Assembly: GCA_026168605.1 (NCBI GenBank)
Contig: JAPFDX010000023.1
Span: 1-64,000, forward strand
Reading direction: 5' to 3'
Length of the DNA: 64,000 bases
DNA from: Roseburia sp.
GTDB lineage: Bacteria; Bacillota; Clostridia; Lachnospirales; Lachnospiraceae
A program made the translations under genes and the position numbers. The notes beneath the pieces are model-generated. The model searched no databases, had not been told where the DNA came from, and worked only from the letters and a program-made list of their open reading frames with translations. Below, piece by piece: positions 41,876 through 50,589 of the stretch (the stretch's first letter is position 1; each line of letters starts with the position of its first letter).

Positions 41876-44404
41876 TTATTCAACCAGATAAGTGAAAAAT
41901 ATATTTCCCGAACTTTCAAACAGTGCGTTGACATCTGCCAGCGTCCGGTAGGACGTCTGGTTCGTCACCGGGTCATAGAGCGCCACATCCTTGCTGTCGT
42001 ATCCGGTCACCAGAACCGCGTCGTTGCGCCCCGTCATCGCGAACACCGGCGTGCCGCAGCTCACATAATAAAGGATCTCCTCCGCACTGCATCCGGTGAG
42101 GTCGAGAACCGTCGTACCGTTTAACGTATTATGGAGAATGTCCTTCGGCGTCTCACCGCTTTCCAGCAGCGCCTGAACGTTGATGTTGATCCCCTCTCTC
42201 TGCAACATGACATTCAGGCACTGTGCGATGCTGCCGGCTCCCGCATCCTCCGTGCTCACCGCAATGTCTGCAAATGCCTGCTGCGCTGTCTTTCTGGAAC
42301 GCTTCCAGATATACTGCTGGTCCTCTCCTACCACCACTCCCATCTGCTCATTGGCTGTCCGCACTGCCTCCGCCACATTTCTGGTCGCCGTCACCACATT
42401 TCCCTTGACGTAGACATAATAAACGCCGCCTTCCTCCTCTGCAGGAAGTGTCACCACCCGCTCCTCCGGAAGGATCGTCTCCTTCGGCGTCAGGATCCTC
42501 GGCGCTTTCTCATTGTTGTTCTCCGCAAACTTTAACTGCACCTGGGTCTGCTTCTCCTCGGATTCGGAAGTGACAACTGTCACAAATTTGCCCTCTTCAC
42601 CCTCACGGTTCATGATCATATCCATATCCGCAGGCACATAAGCAGTTCCGTTGTACCGGATACGGTCTAAGTACATAGTACTTCCCTCCATCCGGATATC
42701 CTCGACATAATAGCCGGTCTTTTCGTAGGTCTTTAACTCTGTCAGCTCATCCGCTCCCACGTCGACGATCTTCACCTGATACATCGGGAAGGTCACGTTT
42801 CCCGCTGCATCCAAAAAGACGTCGCTCTCTCTGGCAATGCCATAGACAAAGTCCTCCTCCATAAACCCTAACGGCTTTACAAGCTCTCCGCTCCCTGCCG
42901 TGATCTCGGATACCTTCTGGTCGGAAAGATTCATCACGCGAACGGACGACGCGCCTCCACCCTCATTCGCCTCGCACCAGGCGATATAACGGCAGGATTC
43001 CGAAACGGCAAACGCCCCCTCCGGCAGATCGCGGATGACCTCGCGCACCGCAAGCGTATTCAGATCGATCCCATAAACGGTTCCGTTTATCATGAGGAAC
43101 AGCTCTCCGCCCTCATTGACATACATCAACTGACCCAGCTCTGATTTTACGATCTCATAGGATCTGTCGGACGCGATAAATACGCGCTCCTCATTTGTAT
43201 TGGAGACGCTGTCGTAGTGATAGACCGCAAGACCGACCTCACCTTCATGGATCCCACGATTCATGTAACCGTATACGATGTAGTCCACACTTCCCATCTC
43301 GTCAATTCCGGCGATCTTGATATCATGTTCTCCATAATTTTCCCGCTCGTCCACGCCCTCATATCCACGGAAGCCAAAAATCTTCGCCAGTGTATTTGCC
43401 TGCGTGTTGTAGCCCCACAGCTCGCCCTCCTGCACGAACGCAACTGCCGTGCCGGATTCATTCGCCTTGTACTCCACATCCCCGGAGCGGATGCCAAGCT
43501 GTAAGCACTGCTGTTCGAGTTCAAAGCTCTCCCCGCGGAAAATCCGCTCCATCGTGCGCTCAAAATTGAGCAGATAGATGCGGCTGTCGGTGTAGCGGAC
43601 ACGGTAATATTCTTCTATATTGTAATACTCCATCTCACCGGTTTCCCCAACGTGCGTGACCACATAGTCAAGCACGATGACATTGTAGGTATCGGTGATC
43701 TCCTTCACGGACGGCACGGGATCCGTCAGCCGCTCCACCTTAAAACCCGCCCATCCCACCTGCTTTAGGGAGGAGTTTAAGGACACATACTGTAACGTAC
43801 TGTTGTCCCCCGTCGTCTTTTCCATATAAGTGCTAAGAGAGCCCGTCGTCTCATCATTGAAGGTCTTATCGTTAAAATCGAGTACAAAGTCGATGCACTC
43901 CTCAATATGACCATCCAGCGGCTCTATGATCCTCGTGTAATAATAGATGACGTCGCTGCCGCTCTCCAGTTGTATGATCAAAAGATATTCCTGTCCTGCC
44001 TCAAGAAGGTTCTGGATCTCAAGCTCCGCATGGATCCTGCCGCGCACCTCCTCATAGGAACTGACCTCCGCATTTGCGATCAGACGCTCCCCGTCAAGGC
44101 TCCGTATCTCATAAGAAATCGTATCCACCGGCATCTGATAGGTCTGTATGGCGATCGGCAGTCTGCGGTCTGCGGTGACCGGCGTGATCGCATCCCGCAT
44201 ATATGCGCTATCCATCTCGTCTGCATACCCGTGCAGCCTGTTTAACTCCGTGTCATTCTGATACAGAGAGATAACCGGAAATGACGCCTCCTCCATCTCC
44301 GTTGTCAGATCTGCATTCGTATGATTGGTCAGTTTGCCAAACACAAATACCGCAATGATAAATATAATAAATAGGACGGCAGCCTTTATCGTTCCCTTCC
44401 GCAC
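41876..44404 (-). CDS. Large membrane-anchored exported protein with C39-like C-terminus
   Basis: An 842-residue protein of unknown function. One transmembrane helix (residues 8-26, AAVLFIIFIIAVFVFG) is followed by a long extracellular part with beta-rich, propeller-like segments (about 300-600; WGYNTQANTLAKIFGF, VRVMNLSDQKVSEI). The last ~120 residues resemble a peptidase C39-like fold. SIAQCLNVMLQREG holds a Cys at the catalytic position, and VLVTGYDSKDVALYDP follows, but the expected His before the VLVTGYD strand is an Asp (NDAVLVTGYD). It may therefore be a non-catalytic relative. The start is the GTG at 44404, 7 bases after GGAGG; a longer frame would encode that ribosome site. Confidence 0.8.
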   Translation of the reverse strand: MRKGTIKAAVLFIIFIIAVFVFGKLTNHTNADLTTEMEEASFPVISLYQNDTELNRLHGYADEMDSAYMRDAITPVTADRRLPIAIQTYQMPVDTISYEIRSLDGERLIANAEVSSYEEVRGRIHAELEIQNLLEAGQEYLLIIQLESGSDVIYYYTRIIEPLDGHIEECIDFVLDFNDKTFNDETTGSLSTYMEKTTGDNSTLQYVSLNSSLKQVGWAGFKVERLTDPVPSVKEITDTYNVIVLDYVVTHVGETGEMEYYNIEEYYRVRYTDSRIYLLNFERTMERIFRGESFELEQQCLQLGIRSGDVEYKANESGTAVAFVQEGELWGYNTQANTLAKIFGFRGYEGVDERENYGEHDIKIAGIDEMGSVDYIVYGYMNRGIHEGEVGLAVYHYDSVSNTNEERVFIASDRSYEIVKSELGQLMYVNEGGELFLMINGTVYGIDLNTLAVREVIRDLPEGAFAVSESCRYIAWCEANEGGGASSVRVMNLSDQKVSEITAGSGELVKPLGFMEEDFVYGIARESDVFLDAAGNVTFPMYQVKIVDVGADELTELKTYEKTGYYVEDIRMEGSTMYLDRIRYNGTAYVPADMDMIMNREGEEGKFVTVVTSESEEKQTQVQLKFAENNNEKAPRILTPKETILPEERVVTLPAEEEGGVYYVYVKGNVVTATRNVAEAVRTANEQMGVVVGEDQQYIWKRSRKTAQQAFADIAVSTEDAGAGSIAQCLNVMLQREGININVQALLESGETPKDILHNTLNGTTVLDLTGCSAEEILYYVSCGTPVFAMTGRNDAVLVTGYDSKDVALYDPVTNQTSYRTLADVNALFESSGNIFFTYLVE

Positions 44405-44436
44405 AGTCGTTCCTCCTGTCTTTTCTCCCCGCACAA

Positions 44437-44462
44437 ATAGCTATCGCAGGCGCGATAGCTAT
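44437..44462 (-). promoter_or_regulatory. 5'-terminal hairpin of the exported-protein mRNA
   Basis: A perfect 11-bp stem ATAGCTATCGC / GCGATAGCTAT with a 4-base loop begins right after the -10 element of the promoter at 44463-44491. It would form the very 5' end of the transcript and could protect it from degradation. Confidence 0.5.
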
Positions 44463-44491
44463 ATTGTATGCATTTTTTGCAAAATCTGCAA
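44463..44491 (-). promoter_or_regulatory. Promoter of the exported-protein gene
   Basis: TTGCAG (44491-44486), a 17-base spacer and TACAAT (44468-44463) on the minus strand. Confidence 0.65.
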
Positions 44492-44517
44492 TGATTTTCT
44501 ATTTTGTTTTACAATGT

Positions 44518-44946
44518 CTACCACCAGCGTCTGCATCTGCGGTGACGGCAGCGCCTGCGGTACATCTCATTGTTCAAAAGCACCCCGATCAGATTTCTAA
44601 GGTCATGCCGGCGGCGTGAACGCTCTCCCCGGTATTCCTCCGCCTCCAGATCGTCCTGCTCATCCTCTATCTTCTGGCGGATCCGGTCAACCACCATTTC
44701 AATCATCAGGCGGTCAGGATATTCGTCAAACATGAGGCTTCCCTCATATTCCATCTTGTCACATTCGTCCTCCACGTAGTCTAAGATTGTCTTTACCTCA
44801 CGTGGATACAGCTCCTTCATCCGGTCCATATCTTTCTCGTATTCCATCTCTGTCAAATACAGATTCTGCATGGGATAGCTCATATAAAAAGGCATTTTCG
44901 GCACGGAAAACTGCGCTCCCAAAAACTGCTCCTGATTGTAGTCCAC
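44518..44946 (-). CDS. Hypothetical protein with Arg/Cys/Trp-rich tail
   Basis: A 142-residue protein. The N-terminus contains aromatic and Met residues (PKMPFYMSYPMQNLYLTE). The middle is acidic and helical (EMEYEKDMDRMKELYPREVK, DEYPDRLMIEMVVDRIRQK). The C-terminus is strikingly basic (YRRRCRHRRCRRWW) before the stop. I do not recognise a named family; the general pattern (Met/Tyr/Pro start, acidic helix) recalls small spore-associated proteins of Lachnospiraceae, but that is only an impression. A likely start ATG (MDYNQEQFLG) follows a weak AAGGAG-like site. Its downstream neighbour has its own promoter. Confidence 0.7.
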   Translation of the reverse strand: MDYNQEQFLGAQFSVPKMPFYMSYPMQNLYLTEMEYEKDMDRMKELYPREVKTILDYVEDECDKMEYEGSLMFDEYPDRLMIEMVVDRIRQKIEDEQDDLEAEEYRGERSRRRHDLRNLIGVLLNNEMYRRRCRHRRCRRWW

Positions 44947-45013
44947 TCTATACTCCTTAAAATAGGTAACCTCAATCCTATGTTATGCCGCCGCCCCGCA
45001 GATGGTTCCTGCG

Positions 45014-45244
45014 CTACCGCGCGATGTCTTCAAGCTCCCGCATCAGCTCAAGATCCGACTGCTGCACCCTCATATTTGTCGTGATCGGCTCCTCGCCCGG
45101 TCTGGTCACGGTGATCTCGATTATCGTCCCCTCCGTCATGCCCAGCGAAAAAACTCTTTCCAGAAAGGCGACAAATTTCGGGTGGTTCGCCGTAAATTTG
45201 TTTTTTGCATTCATAATTTTTATCATCGAAGCCGGATTTATCAT
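45014..45244 (-). CDS. Small conserved-looking hypothetical protein
   Basis: A 76-residue protein beginning MINPASMIKIMNAKNKFTAN, with a predicted amphipathic helix followed by beta strands (GTIIEITVTRPGEEPITTN) and a C-terminal helix (QSDLELMRELEDIAR). Start ATG 45244 has GGAGG 5 bases upstream; codons before that overlap the peroxiredoxin gene region and contain the ribosome site. It lies 38 bases after the peroxiredoxin gene in the same direction. No family recognised. The conserved-looking ribosome site and compact amphipathic composition support a real gene. Confidence 0.7.
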   Translation of the reverse strand: MINPASMIKIMNAKNKFTANHPKFVAFLERVFSLGMTEGTIIEITVTRPGEEPITTNMRVQQSDLELMRELEDIAR

Positions 45245-45281
45245 AATTTCCTCCATTCTTTCCCAAAAACATTCTCTGTAT

Positions 45282-45737
45282 TTACGAAAGTTCCGCAAGC
45301 ATCTGCGCAGGATTCTCCGCAGCCTTCACTTTCTCAAAGACTTTGGCGATCATTCCCTCTTCGTCGATCAGGTAGGTCGTGCGCACCACGCCCATCGAAA
45401 CCTTTCCGTAATTCTTTTTCTCCTGCCACACATCGTATGCCCGGATCGCCGCAAGCTCCGGATCTGACAGCAGCGTAAATCCGAGACCATATTTTTCCTC
45501 GAATCTTTTGTGTGACGCCACGGAGTCCTTGCTGACGCCGAGCACAACCGCACCCTTCTCCACAAACTGTGGGTACAGCTCGCTAAAACCGCACGCCTGC
45601 TTCGTGCAGCCCGGTGTGTTGTCCCTCGGATAAAAATAGAGGATCACTTTCTTCCCCGCATATTCGCTCAACGTGTGCATCGTTCCATTCGCATCCGGCA
45701 GTGAAAAATCCGGTGCCTTCATTCCTGCTTTTAACAT
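45282..45737 (-). CDS. bcp: Thiol peroxidase, BCP/PrxQ-type peroxiredoxin
   Basis: Reduces peroxides using thioredoxin. The 151-residue length is typical. The peroxidatic Cys is in YPRDNTPGCTKQACGF (near 44). The second Cys five residues later (CTKQAC) is the resolving Cys of the alpha-2 PrxQ class. The thioredoxin-fold core is seen in KVILYFYPRDNTPGC and VVRTTYLIDEEGMI. ATG at 45737 follows GGAGG. It stands at the left edge of the defence island and appears to be a housekeeping gene. Confidence 0.93.
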   Translation of the reverse strand: MLKAGMKAPDFSLPDANGTMHTLSEYAGKKVILYFYPRDNTPGCTKQACGFSELYPQFVEKGAVVLGVSKDSVASHKRFEEKYGLGFTLLSDPELAAIRAYDVWQEKKNYGKVSMGVVRTTYLIDEEGMIAKVFEKVKAAENPAQMLAELS

Positions 45738-45805
45738 TTGTCTGCCTCCTTTCTGTTGTTCACGATGTAATTATTTTTCTATTTTCTTTCTCAACGAACT
45801 TTCTA

Positions 45806-47587
45806 TCATTGCAAAAAACCATTTAATATATAAGGTATCTCTTCATACTCATCTATCCAGATAATATTCAGACCTAGGTTTTTGTAATATGCTGTCTGAA
45901 TGTTATCATCAATTCTCCGATACACATTCAGAATCTCTTTATTTACACTCTCCCCATTTTGTTTCCTCTCCAGTTTTCGCTTCTTCAAAAACGCATAGTG
46001 CCTTGGCTTTTCGTCTATTCTGGCGGCCACATCAAGCAGTCTTCTTAAATTAGGATCTGTCAGAGAACACCCGATAAAAAGACATGTATTTTCTCTCAGT
46101 GCACTTAGCTGCGCCAAATTCGACCATGAATAAGAGTCCTGATAAACCCGATGATAATCCTCTTCCGAGAAAATAAGATTTGGTTTATCTCCAGTTTGCG
46201 AAAAATCACTCGGCAAATACCCATGAACATGGTAAATATTTAATTTATCAACCATTTGTCTGTCCATTTCATCCGAGATAACATGATACTGAATATCTCT
46301 TTGCGCAAGCTTTCTTTCCAGTAAATCATCAAAATTATAAGTAATAATACTTTTAATACCGCAATATGCCCTTTGCGGTGTACTTATTTTGGCGATTGCA
46401 TTCAAAAGCTTCGTGTCAATATTGATCGCTTGTCCATATAATGCAGAATGTACTAATTTATAGTACTCATTGTTTGAAAATGCTGCTCTAATATACCTCA
46501 TTTGTATTAATGGAGATTCCATCCCATTGTATTCTGCAAGTTCTCTTATCATTTCCTGCTGCTTAAAACTCAGTTTGTCATCCTTTGTAAGCCCTGACAG
46601 CATAGAGATATGCAATGTCTTTATCAGTGACTCCCACAATGGTACGCCTCCATCAATCGAAACACCAGCCCCCAGAAACAATACCATGTCCTGTTTATGA
46701 AATGCATCCTTTATCTGTCTGATATACTGATTCCGTTTAATGTGCCTTTTCTCCTCCGACTCACCATTCACAACCACATCTTTAATCAGTGCCTGCTGTG
46801 GGTTAATCAGATACTGTGCATACGACGCTTCTGGTTCAATTCTGTCAAGCAAATCCTCTCTGTCCCAAATCAGAACCCTATCGCCAAAAATCCCTTTGTC
46901 TTCCTCTGGAATAAAAATATTTGTTATCACCAGGATCTTATCTTCCTCAAAAAAATTGGCAAGCCGCTCTTTCACTTTATCAAAAAACTCTTGTATCATT
47001 TGTTTTGACTCACCTATGTATTGAATCACACATTTCATCTCTTCTGCATTATTTTCTAATCCATTTGGCAGAAGCACATCATATGCAAAATTTCCCGCCG
47101 CCAACTCATCTTTCGGAACGCATCTTTCCTCTTTGCCCGCTGTTTCATGCAACAATCCCTTTACCATATTTTCAAACGCAAGAGCAGACTCAAACCCAGT
47201 AAGCCTTAGCTTTGCATCTCCATCACTTTCACTACCGCTTCTCACTTTCTGCACAATTTCATCAACGTCAATCTTCCCAATATCCCCATCAAACTTGTCT
47301 GTAAGTTCCCAAATACCTCTGGCTCTGTTCGTAATCAGACCGTATTTTTTTAGATATGTTCTTCCCCAAGCCATACGGTACTCAATTTCTTTCCGATTCC
47401 TTGAGCCTTTATGCATAATCTCAAGTACTTCCGGGGACAAATTCATGATTCTAATTACCACTTCATCCAGTTCAGAAACCGACGCCTTGCCTCCCAGTTC
47501 CTTCAATGCAAGCAATATTGGTTTTATTGTCTGCTCAAACCCCGGTACACCTATTTTGTTGTCATCATCATTAAAAAAGAAAAACAT
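45806..47587 (-). CDS. Mrr_N / degenerate REase / SIR2 fusion protein
   Basis: A 593-residue probable anti-phage effector. Residues 15-97 are the winged-helix Mrr_N domain (FEQTIKPILLALKELGGKA ... RTYLKKYGLI ... GIWELT). Residues 135-250 look like the Mrr-type PD-(D/E)xK nuclease fold (FENMVKGLLHE, Asp170, VIQY, ILVITNIFIPEEDKG, VLIWDREDLLDRI). The catalytic Lys expected two residues after Gln189 is Ile, so it is probably inactive. Residues 288-590 are a SIR2 domain with GAGVS (306-310), NFDD (418-421), the catalytic His455 in YHVHGYL and FIGCSLTDPNLRR near the end. SIR2 proteins in defence degrade NAD+ (family knowledge). It is the last gene of the LlaJI-like operon, but its DNA is visibly A+T-richer than the upstream genes. 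Confidence 0.82.
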   Translation of the reverse strand: MFFFFNDDDNKIGVPGFEQTIKPILLALKELGGKASVSELDEVVIRIMNLSPEVLEIMHKGSRNRKEIEYRMAWGRTYLKKYGLITNRARGIWELTDKFDGDIGKIDVDEIVQKVRSGSESDGDAKLRLTGFESALAFENMVKGLLHETAGKEERCVPKDELAAGNFAYDVLLPNGLENNAEEMKCVIQYIGESKQMIQEFFDKVKERLANFFEEDKILVITNIFIPEEDKGIFGDRVLIWDREDLLDRIEPEASYAQYLINPQQALIKDVVVNGESEEKRHIKRNQYIRQIKDAFHKQDMVLFLGAGVSIDGGVPLWESLIKTLHISMLSGLTKDDKLSFKQQEMIRELAEYNGMESPLIQMRYIRAAFSNNEYYKLVHSALYGQAINIDTKLLNAIAKISTPQRAYCGIKSIITYNFDDLLERKLAQRDIQYHVISDEMDRQMVDKLNIYHVHGYLPSDFSQTGDKPNLIFSEEDYHRVYQDSYSWSNLAQLSALRENTCLFIGCSLTDPNLRRLLDVAARIDEKPRHYAFLKKRKLERKQNGESVNKEILNVYRRIDDNIQTAYYKNLGLNIIWIDEYEEIPYILNGFLQ

Positions 47588-47602
47588 ATGCCCCTCCCTT
47601 TC

Positions 47603-48049
47603 TCACCAAAAGATATCATCCTGCTGTGTCATGATGTCAAAGACCGTCTCATCCACCACCCGCACGCACTCATCCAGATTTTTCCTGATCTCATCGCCCC
47701 AGAAACGGATCACCGTCCACCCCTCAAATAGCAGCCGCTTATTCACCTCGTCGTCCCGCTCGCGGTTTCTGGAAATCTTGTTGATCCAGAACTGGCTGTT
47801 GTTGCTTTTCTCAAGACGCGGCTTTAACACCTCCCAGTCCTTCCCGTGGAAAAATTCGCCGTCACAGAAAATGGCTATTTTGTATCTGGTCAAAACGATG
47901 TCCGGCTTTCCCGGCAGGGCATTGTAATTTTTCCGGTAACGGTAACCCCTCGCCCACAGCGCCTTCCGCAGCAGCACCTCAATTTTTGTGTCTTTGGAAT
48001 GAATATGCTGCATATTTTTCCGGCGCTGTTCCTTTGTCAGTACATCCAT
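47603..48049 (-). CDS. vsr: Very-short-patch repair (Vsr) endonuclease
   Basis: Vsr nicks next to T:G mismatches that arise from deamination of 5-methylcytosine. The 148-residue product has the family landmarks QRRKNMQHIHSKDTKIE, the metal-binding LPGKPDIVLTRYKIAIFCDG, an EFFHGKDW segment in place of the usual CFWHxCH, and a C-terminal WTVIRFWGDEI. The active-site Asp (PGKPD) is intact; the zinc-ligand pattern is less clear. It sits between the LlaJI-type nuclease and the SIR2 gene, beside two m5C methyltransferases and close to an EcoRII-type methyltransferase. Start ATG follows GACAGG. Confidence 0.9.
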   Translation of the reverse strand: MDVLTKEQRRKNMQHIHSKDTKIEVLLRKALWARGYRYRKNYNALPGKPDIVLTRYKIAIFCDGEFFHGKDWEVLKPRLEKSNNSQFWINKISRNRERDDEVNKRLLFEGWTVIRFWGDEIRKNLDECVRVVDETVFDIMTQQDDIFW

Positions 48050-48062
48050 AACCTGTCATCCC

Positions 48063-49271
48063 CTATACAAACCGCCCGATTTTATCTGCCAGTTCCAGAA
48101 TTTCCTCCCCGCCGCACCCCGCGTTCGCCTTCATAAGGTACTTCGTGTCGACGAGAATCCCCTGCACCCGCTCGTAGGGCTTTTTGTTTGACTTCCAGTC
48201 CCCGCAGGCTTCCCCGATCCTCACAATGTGTTCCAGCTCCGCGCAAAAAGGCATCAGAAACGCATTGTACACCTGAAAATCATCCCCGTACATCTGCCGG
48301 AATTTCTCCTGCTCTGCGATATATTCCGCGTAGGTGATCTGCTTGTTGACCGACGCGGAGCCGGGCAGATCGCTGTCTTTTCCAGTGACACCGTATTTAT
48401 AATATTTCGCATCGAGCACATACACGGTGCTGCCGCTCACCATGATGGTGTCGGGTTCCAGGGGCGCCTTCGCGCGCACCCCCTGCGCGGTATTCCAGTA
48501 TACCCGCGGAAAATAGTCCGCCTTGCCGCGGATCCCATAAACCCTATCGATCATTGCTTCCCAGACGTACTCAAACCGGTGTGTGCCGTATTCATAATTT
48601 TCCCCGGGGCTGTCGGCTTCCTGATTGTTTACAATGGCAAGCATGGCGAGCAGCAACCCTCTGTCCCTGTCCCGAAACGTATGTACAAGCCGGTCGCGCA
48701 GTACGCTTTGGAATAATTTTTCGTGATATTGCAGTGTGGGTCTTAGGGGAAGCGCCCCCGTAAACAGCCACCCGATCTTCGAAAAGCTCTCGTACACACA
48801 GTACTCGTGGATCCTTGTGATCAGCGCGTCGCTGCTCATGGTACTTTTCTTTGTTACAAAATCAAGATAATACGCATTTGCGCCCTGAATATAGGCTTTC
48901 TGGCTTCCGATCGTTTTATTCCAGTCGATCCTGCCACTTTTTGCCACGGAGTGGATCGTCTGGCGCTCTCTGTAATATCCGCGGGCGTAATAGTCATAGA
49001 TCACCGTCAGATATGCCTGCATGGGAAACGCACTCTCGCGATATGCCCTCCCACCATCCGGCAACACGGCATCCTTGCGCGCCGTCGTCGTTTTGATCGT
49101 CTGCAACAGCAGAAGAATGTCTTTCCGCAGTTCCCGCTCATTTTCTGAAATTTTGTATCCGAGCGGAAAATTGATGCGGATATCTCCGTCCTCACACTGG
49201 ACACCCACAAACACGTCGGCGTCACGGTTCGTATTCACCCTGCATTTTTCACGTATCGAAAACCGGCTCAT
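48063..49271 (-). CDS. LlaJI-family restriction endonuclease subunit
   Basis: A 402-residue protein resembling the R2 subunit of LlaJI-type systems (RE_LlaJI family). These need both this subunit and a McrB-like partner, together with two m5C methyltransferases. A PD-(D/E)xK core is visible as LEPDTIMVSG followed by VYVLDAKYYKYG, giving Pro-Asp and Asp-x-Lys. Upstream is a helical region (ALITRIHEYCVYESFSKIG; FEYVWEAMIDRVYG). It overlaps the AAA subunit gene by 23 bases, so the two are coupled. AGGAGG abuts the ATG at 49271, so the real start could be the GTG ten codons later. Confidence 0.82.
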   Translation of the reverse strand: MSRFSIREKCRVNTNRDADVFVGVQCEDGDIRINFPLGYKISENERELRKDILLLLQTIKTTTARKDAVLPDGGRAYRESAFPMQAYLTVIYDYYARGYYRERQTIHSVAKSGRIDWNKTIGSQKAYIQGANAYYLDFVTKKSTMSSDALITRIHEYCVYESFSKIGWLFTGALPLRPTLQYHEKLFQSVLRDRLVHTFRDRDRGLLLAMLAIVNNQEADSPGENYEYGTHRFEYVWEAMIDRVYGIRGKADYFPRVYWNTAQGVRAKAPLEPDTIMVSGSTVYVLDAKYYKYGVTGKDSDLPGSASVNKQITYAEYIAEQEKFRQMYGDDFQVYNAFLMPFCAELEHIVRIGEACGDWKSNKKPYERVQGILVDTKYLMKANAGCGGEEILELADKIGRFV

Positions 49272-50586
49272 CCTCCTGCCTTTCCTTCTCCTGCGTCACT
49301 CTCAGCATCCTCCGGTAAACCTCACGTTTTAACACCGCCGCAAGCTTGTCCTCTGTCGTCTTTTCATATCTTTCAAGCACACGCTCAAGCGACCGGAAGT
49401 CCTCCGCAAACATGGCGTCCCGCTCCATCTGGAACACGTCATCCCACAGATATTTCAGCACCTTTTCCGGGAAACGGTCTGCCGCAAGCTCCCCACGCTT
49501 TACAAAGTACGCGCCAAGCCGCTTGTCCTCTGTGATCATCATGTCCCGGTTCATTTCCACGATCACTTCATTGACAACCGATGCAAACGCTCCCCACGAA
49601 ACCTGCGAGCCTGCTATCTTCTGCCGTGCGTGCCCTGCCGCCCAAATGTCATTTTTCATACAGCGCATCTTCCATCTTCGCTGAAAAGCCGTGTCCATCG
49701 TAAAAACATTCTGATCCGCCGTGTTGATGGTTGCGATCAGCCACAGATTGGACGGTATCCGGACGCCATGCTCTCTGTCACTATAGACAATCTCCGCAAT
49801 CTCCTGATTGGAGATCGCATACTCGCTCTCGCCGTATTCCTCCGGCGCACAGCCCGGATCGTCCGCGCTTTTCCGGTCGAGAAGCTGAAAGATCTCCCCG
49901 AAGATCGCCGGGGCATTTCCCCGATTGAGCTCCTCGATCACAAGATAATATTGCTCTTTCGGATTCTCCCATGCCGTTTTCATCGCTCTCGTAAACGGCC
50001 CCGGCGTAAAACGATACTCCAGCTTGTCCTTTTTAACCACCGGAAGGATCTGCCCCACAAAATCGGAATAGGTGTAATCAGGATGAAATACCACCCGTTC
50101 CATGCGCCGCGCATCCCCGCAATAATTCCGGTTGATCTCGTGGCTCTTTCCAACCCCCGAAACTCCATACAGGAGCACGTTCTCCGCTCCCGTGATCCGC
50201 TCCGCACCCGCCTTGGGCATTTCTGACACTGTCTCAAAGTCTGCGATCATCTGCCTGCATATCGCCTGAAATCTGTCCGCATCAATCTCCGTGATGACCT
50301 GTAATTCCAGCTTCCCCTGCTCCGGCGTCACGGAAACGCCACCCGCGACCTCGAGCATTTTCTGAAGGCACAGACTGTCCCCATTCCGCCGGAGTACCTG
50401 AAAGTACATATTGATCTTCGCAACCGGACTCTTTCTGTAAACCAAAAGCCGGTCTCCCGTCTGCACATCGTCAAACACATTCTCATGGTTCTGGATCTGC
50501 AGTGAAAAGTTCATTGCCGTGGCGGAATCCATCGCAGAAAAGGCATCCATATAGGAATCGACGGATAAGATATAATAGTTTCCCAT
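49249..50586 (-). CDS. McrB-like AAA+ GTPase with EVE-like N-terminus
   Basis: A 445-residue NTPase subunit of the restriction complex. Residues 1-95 (YYILSVDSYMDAFSAMD; TGDRLLVYRKSPVAKINMY) resemble an EVE/PUA-like domain, a fold that often binds modified bases. The motor has Walker A GVSGVGKS (141-148), Walker B LVIEELNRGNAPAIFGE and the McrB-type NTAD motif in ATINTADQNVFTMD, followed by the arginine stretch FQRRWKM. McrB-like proteins use GTP to translocate and activate the nuclease partner. ATG follows GAGGAG. It lies 3 bases after the B3-like gene and overlaps the nuclease gene. Confidence 0.85.
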   Translation of the reverse strand: MGNYYILSVDSYMDAFSAMDSATAMNFSLQIQNHENVFDDVQTGDRLLVYRKSPVAKINMYFQVLRRNGDSLCLQKMLEVAGGVSVTPEQGKLELQVITEIDADRFQAICRQMIADFETVSEMPKAGAERITGAENVLLYGVSGVGKSHEINRNYCGDARRMERVVFHPDYTYSDFVGQILPVVKKDKLEYRFTPGPFTRAMKTAWENPKEQYYLVIEELNRGNAPAIFGEIFQLLDRKSADDPGCAPEEYGESEYAISNQEIAEIVYSDREHGVRIPSNLWLIATINTADQNVFTMDTAFQRRWKMRCMKNDIWAAGHARQKIAGSQVSWGAFASVVNEVIVEMNRDMMITEDKRLGAYFVKRGELAADRFPEKVLKYLWDDVFQMERDAMFAEDFRSLERVLERYEKTTEDKLAAVLKREVYRRMLRVTQEKERQEDEPVFDT

Positions 50587-50589
50587 CTC

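Noticed and set aside
45806-47587. Thoeris ThsA
   Set aside because: No TIR-domain ThsB partner is nearby and the N-terminal part is Mrr_N plus a REase-like domain rather than ThsA's C-terminal SLOG.
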